From assembly GCA_030590715.1 (NCBI GenBank), contig JAUVCU010000041.1, positions 1 through 9,199 of the forward strand: a stretch of DNA of 9,199 bases, in the 5' to 3' direction. This DNA is from Lentisphaeria bacterium. Lineage in GTDB: Bacteria; Verrucomicrobiota; Lentisphaeria; Victivallales; JAUVCU01. Every line of letters begins with the position of its first letter. Positions within the stretch are counted from its first letter, which is position 1. Below the pieces are notes generated by a model that worked only from the letters and a program-made list of their open reading frames with translations, ran no database searches and had not been told where the DNA came from. This document shows, in pieces, positions 1-5,750 of this stretch. Made by a program: the position numbers and the translations under genes.

Positions 1-1008
1 GATTTGGGAATAGACCACACGTGGACGATCAAAACTGTTCAGACCCCAAACGGAACAATTATACAGTCCGGCAAAAACTCTATAAGTGGTATGTATTTCC
101 TGAATGCTCTTTCAAAAACATTTATGAAACTGACAATACCGGCAATGGCACTGAGTCTACTCATCGGTTTTCTGGTAACCCACCGCTGGACAAAGCCTAT
201 CAGAACACTTATCAGAACAGTAAAAGAGATCATTGAAACAGGAGAATTAAGCAAGAGGGTAGCGGTAGACAAACAAAATTCAGAAATTGGAGAACTGATA
301 GAATTGTTCAACAAAATGCTGAGACGAAACCAGTCACTTATCTTTGGCATGCACGAGTCATTAAACAATGTTGCCCACGATTTAAGAACACCTATGACAA
401 GGTTTAAAAACAGCGCGGAGTATGCAATCCAGAGCTCAGACCCGGAAGCGTGCAGAGAAGCACTAGCCGACTGCATGGAAGAATCGGATATGATCATCAC
501 AATGCTCAATACATTGATGAATGTTGCCGAAGCAGAAACGGGTGCCATGCAGCTGAACAAGAAACGGGTTGATATATCCGATGCAATAAGAAAAGTCGCC
601 GATATCTATGAGTTTATTGCAGAAGAAGAGAGTATTGAAATAACTCTAAAATTAAAAGACGGAATCAAGATAGAGGCGGACCCAAGCAGGTTTCACCAGA
701 TAATTGCGAACCTTGTAGACAACGCAATAAAATACAGTGCCAATGGAGGCAAAATTTCTATCGAATCAACAATAAAAAACAGCAACGTTGTAATATCTGT
801 AAAAGACAATGGAATCGGTATTTCCGAGTCGGAACAGAAACGAATTTTCGAAAGGTTATTCCGAGGTGACCGAAGCAGAACAAAGCACGGCCTTGGACTC
901 GGTTTAAGTTTTGTAAAAGCAATTGCACATGCTCATAACGGAACAGTCAACGTGTTAAGCGAAGTTAACAAAGGGTCAACATTTTTTATCACACTGCCTT
1001 TTAGTTAA
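1..1008 (+). CDS. Sensor histidine kinase, HAMP-HisKA-HATPase_c (5' partial)
   Basis: This is the C-terminal 335 residues of a membrane sensor kinase. The reading frame is open from base 1, and a TTG at 4 is unlikely to be the true start because the sensor part would be missing. Counting from base 1, residues 1-40 look like the end of an extracytoplasmic sensor domain. Residues ~42-60 form a transmembrane helix, ~60-113 a HAMP linker, and ~114-180 the dimerisation domain with H-box NVAHDLRTP, whose His126 is the expected phosphorylation site. The ATP-binding domain follows, with N-box NLVDNAIKY (~237-245), G1 motif DNGIGI (~269-274), an F-box (IFERLF) and G2 motif GLGLGL (~297-302). All catalytic boxes are intact, so the kinase should autophosphorylate. 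The cognate response regulator is probably upstream, outside the window. The layout fits the CusS/QseC-like class of HAMP kinases. The ligand is unknown; a metal is possible given the downstream Cys protein, but that is only inference. Confidence 0.93.
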   Translation, partial: DLGIDHTWTIKTVQTPNGTIIQSGKNSISGMYFLNALSKTFMKLTIPAMALSLLIGFLVTHRWTKPIRTLIRTVKEIIETGELSKRVAVDKQNSEIGELIELFNKMLRRNQSLIFGMHESLNNVAHDLRTPMTRFKNSAEYAIQSSDPEACREALADCMEESDMIITMLNTLMNVAEAETGAMQLNKKRVDISDAIRKVADIYEFIAEEESIEITLKLKDGIKIEADPSRFHQIIANLVDNAIKYSANGGKISIESTIKNSNVVISVKDNGIGISESEQKRIFERLFRGDRSRTKHGLGLGLSFVKAIAHAHNGTVNVLSEVNKGSTFFITLPFS

Positions 1009-1080
1009 TTTTTTAAATAAAGTGTCTAATATTTCGCTTTATATGCGTATACATCTATACAGACAACGTTCTTGAACATG

Positions 1081-1118
1081 TATAAGTATTGACAACATGA
1101 GAAAACGACTTATATATT
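1081..1118 (+). promoter_or_regulatory. Sigma70-like promoter for the small secreted protein genes, with flanking inverted repeat
   Basis: A perfect -35 TTGACA lies at 1089-1094. A -10 follows as TATATA (1111-1116, 16-bp spacer) or TATATT (1113-1118, 18-bp spacer). The start of transcription would be near 1123, about 26 nt before the ATG at 1149. A 7-bp inverted repeat, TATAAGT (1081-1087) and ACTTATA (1108-1114), brackets the -35 and reaches into the -10. It could be an operator but may be chance in AT-rich DNA. Just upstream lies a further short dyad, GTTC-TT-GAAC (~1069-1078). Confidence 0.55.
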
Positions 1119-1148
1119 AAATAGTCAAGCATTAAAATTGGGAAGAAT

Positions 1149-1517
1149 ATGATCAGAAGCAGGAAAAAAATTAATATTTTCTTCACAGCCAGTTATGTAA
1201 TCATAATGGGGCTTGCGATTCCCAATGCAATCAGCAATTCACGCCTTTCAAAAACTCAAAGCACAGCAGTAAATACCAGTTCCCAAAATTCATCTTCGTG
1301 TAAAAATACATCAAGTAGAACTGTTAAAGTTGTCAGCCTAAGCGCTAAAGACATTGAAAGAAACAAAAGCAGCAATCCTAAATTAGTTTCAGATGTGGAT
1401 TCTATAACAGATAAGAAAAGCTGCTTCACCCACTTTATACAAGAAAAGATTCTCTCAAGCAGGCTATCCAAGCCGGAATCAATAATATACAAACAGACTG
1501 TAGTACTGATAAGTTGA
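1149..1517 (+). CDS. Hypothetical small secreted Ser-rich protein
   Basis: This 122-residue protein belongs to no family I recognise. The start is ATG at 1149, preceded by a purine-rich GGGAAG at 1140-1145 and a consensus-like promoter. The N-terminus reads as an export signal: basic n-region (RSRKK, residues 3-7), hydrophobic core (~8-24), then a polar stretch beginning around AIPNA-IS (~24-28), a plausible signal peptidase I site. The predicted mature part is ~95 residues, very rich in Ser, Thr, Asn and Lys, with two cysteines (C51, C92) that could form a disulfide. SRLSK occurs twice (~31-35 and ~104-108), probably by chance. It lies 67 bp before the exported YHS-like gene on the same strand with no obvious terminator between, so the two are probably co-transcribed. 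It follows the sensor kinase, but a strong promoter separates them. The low-complexity composition makes it a moderate rather than certain gene. Confidence 0.55.
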   Translation: MIRSRKKINIFFTASYVIIMGLAIPNAISNSRLSKTQSTAVNTSSQNSSSCKNTSSRTVKVVSLSAKDIERNKSSNPKLVSDVDSITDKKSCFTHFIQEKILSSRLSKPESIIYKQTVVLIS

Positions 1518-1584
1518 TTATTTTTTGTTAAAAGCCAAAACACAAAAACAAAAAATAAATCCAATTCAAAAGGTACTATATATT

Positions 1585-1794
1585 ATGAAAAAGCTTTCGA
1601 TTTTAACAGGTCTGGCGTGTCTAACAAGTTTCAACTCATTTGCAGCGGCAAAACCGATTCAAGTGCACTCCACTAGTGTTTGCAGCGTTGACGGTAAGTC
1701 AATCGGGAAAAGATACAAAGTAAACTACAAAGGCAAAAAGTACGTTGCCTGCTGTAAACAATGTGCAGAGGAACTTATCAACCGTTTAGGTTAA
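1585..1794 (+). CDS. Tiny exported YHS/TRASH-like Cys protein, possible metal binding
   Basis: This 69-residue protein starts at ATG 1585, preceded by AAGG at ~1570-1573. An in-frame TTG at 1525 would add 20 Lys/Gln-rich residues in front of a clear signal peptide and is rejected. Residues 1-22 form a signal peptide (MKK, hydrophobic core, SFAAA before KP). The C before LTS (C12) does not sit in a good lipobox. The mature part is only ~47 residues and matches the pattern of YHS/TRASH-like modules: CSVDGK (C33), the YKVNYKGKKYVACC strand region, and CCKQC (C56, C57, C60) followed by AEELINRLG. In known relatives such cysteines bind metal ions such as copper, or the module is part of metal-handling enzymes. 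A free-standing periplasmic copy suggests a metal-binding or scavenging role, inferred from fold pattern only. It is followed by a strong terminator. Confidence 0.75.
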   Translation: MKKLSILTGLACLTSFNSFAAAKPIQVHSTSVCSVDGKSIGKRYKVNYKGKKYVACCKQCAEELINRLG

Positions 1795-1809
1795 TTTACC
1801 TATCGAAAC

Positions 1810-1845
1810 AAAAAAGCAGAGCCTCTTCTATGGCTCTGCTTTTTT
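1810..1845. terminator. Bidirectional rho-independent terminator
   Basis: The stem GCAGAGCC (1816-1823) pairs perfectly with GGCTCTGC (1832-1839) around an 8-nt loop, extended by A-T pairs. Six A's precede the stem and a T run follows it, so it has a U-tract on either strand. It lies between the convergent YHS-like gene (stop at 1794) and the diguanylate cyclase gene (stop at 1859) and should end both transcripts. Confidence 0.92.
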
Positions 1846-1858
1846 TATTTAAGAAGAG

Positions 1859-3124
1859 CTATCCAACCACAATCCTATTTCTTCCATTTTCTTTAGCAAT
1901 ATAAAGACAATCATCCGCATCTTTTATCATATGCTCAAGGTTCTTCTCATCATTGTGAAGAGCCACGCCAATAGAAATAGTAAATTTTATATTTTTTCCT
2001 TCACTCTCCACACTAAAAGACTCTATATTTTTTCTCAGGGCTTCTATTTTCTCTATATAGTCACCATCCTGTGCACTACCACTAGATATTACAATAAATT
2101 CTTCTCCCCCAAACCTGGCGACAGAATATCTTTTTTCATCAGAAAAAACCTTCTTTAATTCATCCGCAAGTACCCTTATCACTGAGTCTCCAGCTTGATG
2201 TCCATACGTATCGTTAACTTTTTTGAAGAAATCGATATCAATCATAGCCACATAAAAAGTCCCACCATTTGTTTTTGCATCATTAATTTGCTTTTCTGCA
2301 GTGACAAAGAAATAGCGTCTGTTATACAGGCCAGTCAGGTGGTCTCGCATCGCCATATCTTTAAGCCTTCTGATCATATCTAGGTTTTCAATATTCTGTG
2401 TAACTCGGGCATAAAACTCTTCCTTAATAAAGGATTTCGCTAAAAAATCATTAGCTCCAAGTTTGAGAAATTTAGCAGAAACACTGTATTCTGTACCACC
2501 AGACAGACCTATAATGGAAACATCCTCTTTGGAGTACTTTTTTCTGATATTAGAGACTAAAGAGAAGCCATCCATAACAGGCATATTATAATCTGTAAGA
2601 ACAAGCCGTATATCTCGAGAATGCTCCCCTAACACATATAAGGCCTGCTGCCCATCTTCGGCCGTAAGAACATTATAATTATGTACTTCCAGAAGCTCTT
2701 TATACTTATTTCTAATAAACTTGGAATCATCAACAATAAGAACACTGACCCACTGGTTCTCATATACCCGTTTCACCAGTTTCACAATGTAATCTAAATT
2801 GGAAGGGCTGTCCTTCAGGACATAGTCAACGATATCCACATGTTCAAAACGCAACCTCTGATCTTCATTATAATTCCCGGTCATGACTACTGATGGAATA
2901 TTATGACTAAGAAAAAGGTCTACTATTTCTCCATTAGGAGCATCAGGTAAGTTTAGATCCAATATTGCCATAAAATAATCGGTATCATTGTCCAAAATAC
3001 CTTTTGCCTCATGATAATCACCCGCAGTGAACACATTAATAAATTGCGCATCCATCATATAAGAGCGCAAAATACTCAGAATCGTCGGAGAATCATCTAC
3101 AATAAGAATTTTATTAGAGCTCAT
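1859..3124 (-). CDS. Diguanylate cyclase response regulator, REC-REC-GGDEF (PleD-like layout)
   Basis: This 421-residue cytoplasmic protein should make c-di-GMP from two GTP under phosphorylation control. Receiver 1 (~4-120) has acidic pair D10/D11, phospho-acceptor D56 in AILDLNLP, T82 and K104. Receiver 2 (~126-247) has D132/D133, phospho-acceptor D178 in LTDYNMP, S208 and K230. Both look functional, unlike PleD, where the second receiver is degenerate. The GGDEF domain (~255-421) begins DHLTGLYNRR, has metal-binding D296 in the IDIDFFKKVND block, and carries the active-site signature GGEEF (339-343). The product-inhibition I-site (RxxD) is replaced by EKRY at 330-333, so feedback by c-di-GMP is probably lost or altered. 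The start ATG has only a weak purine stretch upstream. No partner kinase is adjacent on this strand; the histidine kinase at the window start is convergent and separated by a terminator. The gene appears to be its own transcription unit. Confidence 0.95.
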   Translation of the reverse strand: MSSNKILIVDDSPTILSILRSYMMDAQFINVFTAGDYHEAKGILDNDTDYFMAILDLNLPDAPNGEIVDLFLSHNIPSVVMTGNYNEDQRLRFEHVDIVDYVLKDSPSNLDYIVKLVKRVYENQWVSVLIVDDSKFIRNKYKELLEVHNYNVLTAEDGQQALYVLGEHSRDIRLVLTDYNMPVMDGFSLVSNIRKKYSKEDVSIIGLSGGTEYSVSAKFLKLGANDFLAKSFIKEEFYARVTQNIENLDMIRRLKDMAMRDHLTGLYNRRYFFVTAEKQINDAKTNGGTFYVAMIDIDFFKKVNDTYGHQAGDSVIRVLADELKKVFSDEKRYSVARFGGEEFIVISSGSAQDGDYIEKIEALRKNIESFSVESEGKNIKFTISIGVALHNDEKNLEHMIKDADDCLYIAKENGRNRIVVG

Positions 3125-3233
3125 AAGTTACTTAGATTAAAAGTTAAAAAACACTCACTAATATCATTGTAACATATAAGTTTGAAAAAAAAGACATTAA
3201 CCTGATTTCTGCGTGATAGAACACAAGATTCAC

Positions 3234-3263
3234 ATTATAACGGGTAAGGCTCAATTCACTGAA
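3234..3263 (-). promoter_or_regulatory. Possible promoter of the diguanylate cyclase gene
   Basis: On the minus strand a perfect -10 TATAAT lies at 3239-3234. It has a weak -35 TTCAGT at 3263-3258 and an 18-bp spacer. It sits just downstream of the mtaB terminator and would give a leader of about 100 nt. The -35 matches TTGACA at only three positions. Confidence 0.35.
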
Positions 3264-3278
3264 GGACGATTTTTGCGT

Positions 3279-3305
3279 AAAAAACGGCCCAGAAAACTGA
3301 GCCGT
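3279..3305 (-). terminator. Rho-independent terminator downstream of mtaB
   Basis: Read on the minus strand, ACGGC pairs with GCCGT, then one mismatch, then CAG with CTG, around a 4-nt TTTT loop. Six T's (complement of 3279-3284) follow. It lies ~120 nt past the mtaB stop and before the diguanylate cyclase gene, making read-through between the two unlikely. There is no T-run on the plus side, so it acts in one direction. Confidence 0.8.
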
Positions 3306-3375
3306 AATAACAGTGATAGGACAATATAAATATATGGTCGCAATCTGATGGCTACGCCATGATTACAACCACATA

Positions 3376-3403
3376 ATTGATACAGAATAGCTCTTGTATC
3401 AAT
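3376..3403. repeat. 9-bp perfect inverted repeat after mtaB
   Basis: ATTGATACA (3376-3384) and TGTATCAAT (3395-3403) are perfect complements around a 10-nt loop, starting ~20 nt past the mtaB stop codon on the minus strand. There is no T-tract on either side, so it is not a classic terminator. It could be a 3'-end stabilising hairpin or a protein-binding dyad. Confidence 0.5.
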
Positions 3404-3423
3404 CACATTTATTTTGTTGAAAG

Positions 3424-4776
3424 CTAAATAAGTTTTCCTGTAAGTTTACCATCGTTTCTAACTTCAGTAATAGTTACATCGGCAAACATGTTCTTTTCAA
3501 GTGAAGCATCTTCAATAACAACTCTCAAATAATTATCACTCCATCCTTCAAATACACCTTCCTTAGGCTCATTCTCAATTAGCACGCGCAACTTTTGCCC
3601 GACAGCGCTATTTGAGAATTCAACAGAATGCTTATTGGCAATAACACTTAATTCTTTATGTCTCTCCTTGGCAATACGCTCCGGAACCTTATTTTTCATA
3701 TCAGCGGCAGGAGTCCCCTCTCTAGGAGAATAAGGAAAAATGTGCATGTTTGAAAAGGCTATCTTATCTACAACGTCACATGCGTCTTCAAAAAGTTCAG
3801 CCGTTTCCCCGGGGAACCCAACAATAAAATCTGTCCCCAAATGAAGGCCAGGAACACGGCGTTTGGCTTCCGAAGCAAAATAACAGAACTGCTCAATAGT
3901 ATAATTCCGGTTCATTGCTGTCAGGATTTCATCAGTAGAATGCTGAATTGAAAGGTGAAGGAATCTACAGATCTTTTCAGGATACTTAAGCATAACATCA
4001 AGCAGGTTGATGTTACCAAGGTTAGGTTCGGTAGAGCTCAGGCGGATTCTAAAATCACCTTCAACAGAAGCCAGTGCCTCAAGAAGTTCCGGTAGTCGTC
4101 GTCCATCATGATTATAAGTGCTTACATTTACGCCAGTAACAACAATCTCTTTTGCGCCAGCTTCAACCATTTTTGTAAAGGTCTCAATGACCTCATCCCA
4201 ATCCCGAGAACGTTCACGCCCCCTGGTAAAAGGAATAATGCAGAATGTGCAAAAATCATTACATCCCTCCTGAACCTTCAGATAAGACCTGCTGATAAAA
4301 GGATAAATTTCCTGTGCTTCCTCTTTGAAAACGAAACTGGAAGAATCCTCTATCTCCGGATCAAAGAAATCTTTATTTATTTCTGAACTGCGACTGGCAG
4401 GAAGTTCAGTACCTTCATTGTAAGCGTTGATATAATCCATAATCTCAACCTTCCCAAGATTCGGTACAACAATATCAGCCGCGACCTCCTCAGCCCAGAA
4501 TTCATCATTCATCTCTGCGCTGCAGCCCGTGATAATAACACAGGAATCCGGGTGTTCGCGCTTAAATTTCCTAAGGCTAGCACGGCTCTTCTGTGCTGCG
4601 GAGTTTGTTACGGTACAAGAATTTACAATTACATAACCGATCTCTTTCTCTGAGTTGGTCTTTACTACTTCATATCCGTCTTTCTGAAATCTATCGTGAA
4701 TCAATGCACTGTCAGACTGGTTTAATCGGCACCCCATAGTCATAACTGCGACTGTTTTTGGTAATTCTTTTTTCAT
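3424..4776 (-). CDS. mtaB: tRNA t6A37 methylthiotransferase MtaB (radical SAM)
   Basis: MtaB adds a methylthio group to N6-threonylcarbamoyladenosine at tRNA position 37, giving ms2t6A, which improves decoding of ANN codons. At 450 residues this copy is full length for the family. The N-terminal UPF0004 domain has the three cluster-binding cysteines C16 (GCRLNQ), C54 (VNSCTVT) and C85 (ITGCSAEM). The radical SAM core has CxxxCxxC at C172, C176 and C179 (CNDFCTFC), followed by PFTRGRERSR. The GTDFIVGFPGET strand lies near residue 320, and a C-terminal TRAM-like RNA-binding region spans ~385-450. GCRLNQ and RLSSTEP separate it from MiaB and RimO. Start ATG 4776 is preceded by a modest GAGAG. 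A housekeeping gene, it seems to be transcribed alone, with a terminator ~120 nt downstream. Confidence 0.95.
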   Translation of the reverse strand: MKKELPKTVAVMTMGCRLNQSDSALIHDRFQKDGYEVVKTNSEKEIGYVIVNSCTVTNSAAQKSRASLRKFKREHPDSCVIITGCSAEMNDEFWAEEVAADIVVPNLGKVEIMDYINAYNEGTELPASRSSEINKDFFDPEIEDSSSFVFKEEAQEIYPFISRSYLKVQEGCNDFCTFCIIPFTRGRERSRDWDEVIETFTKMVEAGAKEIVVTGVNVSTYNHDGRRLPELLEALASVEGDFRIRLSSTEPNLGNINLLDVMLKYPEKICRFLHLSIQHSTDEILTAMNRNYTIEQFCYFASEAKRRVPGLHLGTDFIVGFPGETAELFEDACDVVDKIAFSNMHIFPYSPREGTPAADMKNKVPERIAKERHKELSVIANKHSVEFSNSAVGQKLRVLIENEPKEGVFEGWSDNYLRVVIEDASLEKNMFADVTITEVRNDGKLTGKLI

Positions 4777-5127
4777 AATACTCTCTGTTCTGCTGTTTTT
4801 TTACGAAGAGGAATGTCTACCAAAAACGTGATAATTCAAGCATTACAATTTGATAGAAATGTGAAACTTTTCAACAAGATAAAAATCATCACAGCCAACA
4901 CGGTCAATATTTGATAAATTAATAGTATTCAATGCCTTACGAAATGACAACGTTTTCAAACCACAATAACAAGTCAAAAACGCGACCACCGCCGATTGAT
5001 TCGTAAGAAAGCAAACATCCAAGTCATGCTGAGACCTCCCACTTGAGCAATTGTAAACAAACACTAAAAATGCTAGGGTAACGCCGTTACAGATAATTGT
5101 TCAAGATAAATGTAGGAAACATTAGAT
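4777..5127. other. Gap between divergent mtaB and thiS
   Basis: About 350 bp separating the two divergent genes. The longest open frame here (5064-4843, minus, GTG start) has no ribosome-binding site and no recognisable motif and is not called. The thiS-proximal end holds a promoter-like segment and a 13-bp dyad. The rest shows no structure I can support. Confidence 0.6.
5051..5090 (+). promoter_or_regulatory. Possible thiS promoter with 13-bp operator-like dyad
   Basis: A -35-like TTGTAA (5051-5056) is followed after 17 bp by TAGGGT (5074-5079), preceded by TGC as in an extended -10. Overlapping its end is the perfect dyad GTAACG-C-CGTTAC (5078-5090), covering the expected transcription start, a position typical of a repressor site. 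The promoter match itself is weak. No riboswitch fold is evident, although a gene of thiamin biosynthesis might be expected to have a TPP element. Confidence 0.35.
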
Positions 5128-5328
5128 ATGCAGATAAAAGTCAATGGAAAGGCTGAAGAAGTTAAAGAGAACTCAACGATAAAAAGCTTTATTGAAGGAA
5201 CCGAGCTCAAGATTGATCAGATCATTATAGCTCTTAATGACGATGTCATTGAAGTTGAAAACTATCCTAAAATAGCCCTTAATGACGGTGATAGTATCGA
5301 CGTAATGTCATTTATCGGAGGTGGATAA
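5128..5328 (+). CDS. thiS: Sulfur carrier protein ThiS
   Basis: ThiS is a small ubiquitin-like carrier. Its C-terminal Gly is adenylated by ThiF or MoeB and converted to a thiocarboxylate, which supplies sulfur to ThiG for the thiazole ring of thiamin. This 66-residue protein has the normal family length: an MQIKVNGK first strand, the conserved IALNDDVI block near residues 34-41, the NDGDSIDVMSFIGGG end, and the essential terminal Gly-Gly. The ribosome-binding site is AGGA at ~5114-5117, 10 nt before the ATG. Unusually, no thiG, thiF, thiH or thiE is next to it; the neighbours are mtaB (divergent) and a membrane microprotein. The carrier could therefore serve thiamin synthesis from a distant locus or another sulfur-transfer pathway. 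A MoaD-type protein is the main alternative, but length and sequence favour ThiS. Confidence 0.88.
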   Translation: MQIKVNGKAEEVKENSTIKSFIEGTELKIDQIIIALNDDVIEVENYPKIALNDGDSIDVMSFIGGG

Positions 5329-5380
5329 GCCTTCTCCTTTAAAATCGGCATAAAACTAAACCTCCAGATATAAATCCATA

Positions 5381-5409
5381 TTAACTTATCAGCAAAAAAA
5401 GCTTATAAT
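5381..5409 (+). promoter_or_regulatory. Sigma70-like promoter of the His-rich membrane protein gene
   Basis: TTAACT (5381-5386) is followed after exactly 17 bp by a perfect TATAAT (5404-5409). Transcription should begin near 5416, giving a ~55-nt leader that contains competing short stems (GGGC/GCCC at 5424-5443, or GCAAA/TTTGC at 5430-5441). This makes the in-frame ATG at 5415 unusable as a start codon. Confidence 0.6.
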
Positions 5410-5471
5410 TTAATATGGAGACTGGGCTTGCAAATGTTTGCCCGGAGTGTAGAAACTTGGAGGAGACAAGT

Positions 5472-5699
5472 ATGTTCATGAATAGTCACATTCACGGCTT
5501 TCACTTACATCATTTTCATGGTTTCTCTGAAAGCAAAAAAACGATTCTCGACCATAAAGTAATGCTTACTATCAGCTTGATCATCCTAGCAACCTGCTTG
5601 ATATTTGTAGCGCTTATATGGCTGAACAAAGCACTGAGAATACAGTATTACGACCCGCTTCAAATCGAAGAAAGATTTTACCCCTATATACTTACGTAA
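5472..5699 (+). CDS. Small His-rich single-pass membrane protein (unknown)
   Basis: This 75-residue protein belongs to no family I recognise. The start ATG at 5472 is chosen because a strong Shine-Dalgarno GGAGGAG (5459-5465) precedes it by 6 nt. The in-frame ATG at 5415 has no ribosome site and sits at the predicted transcription start. The N-terminal segment holds six His in residues 6-16 (HIHGFHLHHFH) alternating with aromatic or aliphatic residues, plus H28, a pattern that could bind metal ions. A single hydrophobic helix spans ~30-51 (VMLTISL to IWL). The C-terminal tail (~52-75) carries aromatic and acidic residues (YYDPLQIEERFYPY). Topology is uncertain: K22/K23 before the helix and K53/R56 after it give no clear charge bias. 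It has its own promoter, so it need not act with thiS. The strong translation signals argue it is a real gene. Confidence 0.7.
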   Translation: MFMNSHIHGFHLHHFHGFSESKKTILDHKVMLTISLIILATCLIFVALIWLNKALRIQYYDPLQIEERFYPYILT

Positions 5700-5750
5700 T
5701 TTTCGATAGTAATTGAGGATAATCTTTAAAAGACCTTGGTGTGAAGTAAG

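Larger units (their letters stand above)
3125..3423. other. Gap between diguanylate cyclase and mtaB genes
   Basis: About 300 bp without a convincing gene. It holds the mtaB 3' untranslated region with a 9-bp inverted repeat, a minus-strand terminator, and the probable promoter region of the diguanylate cyclase gene. A short dyad ATGGC-TAC-GCCAT lies at 3348-3360. Confidence 0.7.

Noticed and set aside
39..560. 173-codon minus-strand frame opposite the histidine kinase
   Set aside because: It is a shadow of the kinase coding region, which has all conserved motifs in frame on the plus strand.
1016..1043. Hairpin ATAAAGTG/CGCTTTAT after the histidine kinase as a terminator
   Set aside because: The stem is AT-rich with a wobble pair and no T-tract follows, so it cannot be supported as a terminator.
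1525..1584. TTG-started N-terminal extension of the YHS-like protein
   Set aside because: It would bury a clear signal peptide behind 20 polar residues, and no ribosome site precedes the TTG.
4843..5064. 73-codon minus-strand open frame between mtaB and thiS
   Set aside because: GTG start without a ribosome-binding site, no recognisable motif, and it overlaps the probable thiS promoter region.
5029..5085. Possible TPP riboswitch upstream of thiS (CTGAGA followed by CCTCCC and a later AATGCTAGGG)
   Set aside because: The upstream GGGG partner strand and the CCUGAUC core are missing, so the consensus fold cannot form. A covariance-model search would settle it.
5415..5471. N-terminal extension of the His-rich membrane protein from ATG 5415
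   Set aside because: It lies at the predicted transcription start and has no ribosome site, while ATG 5472 has a strong GGAGGAG.
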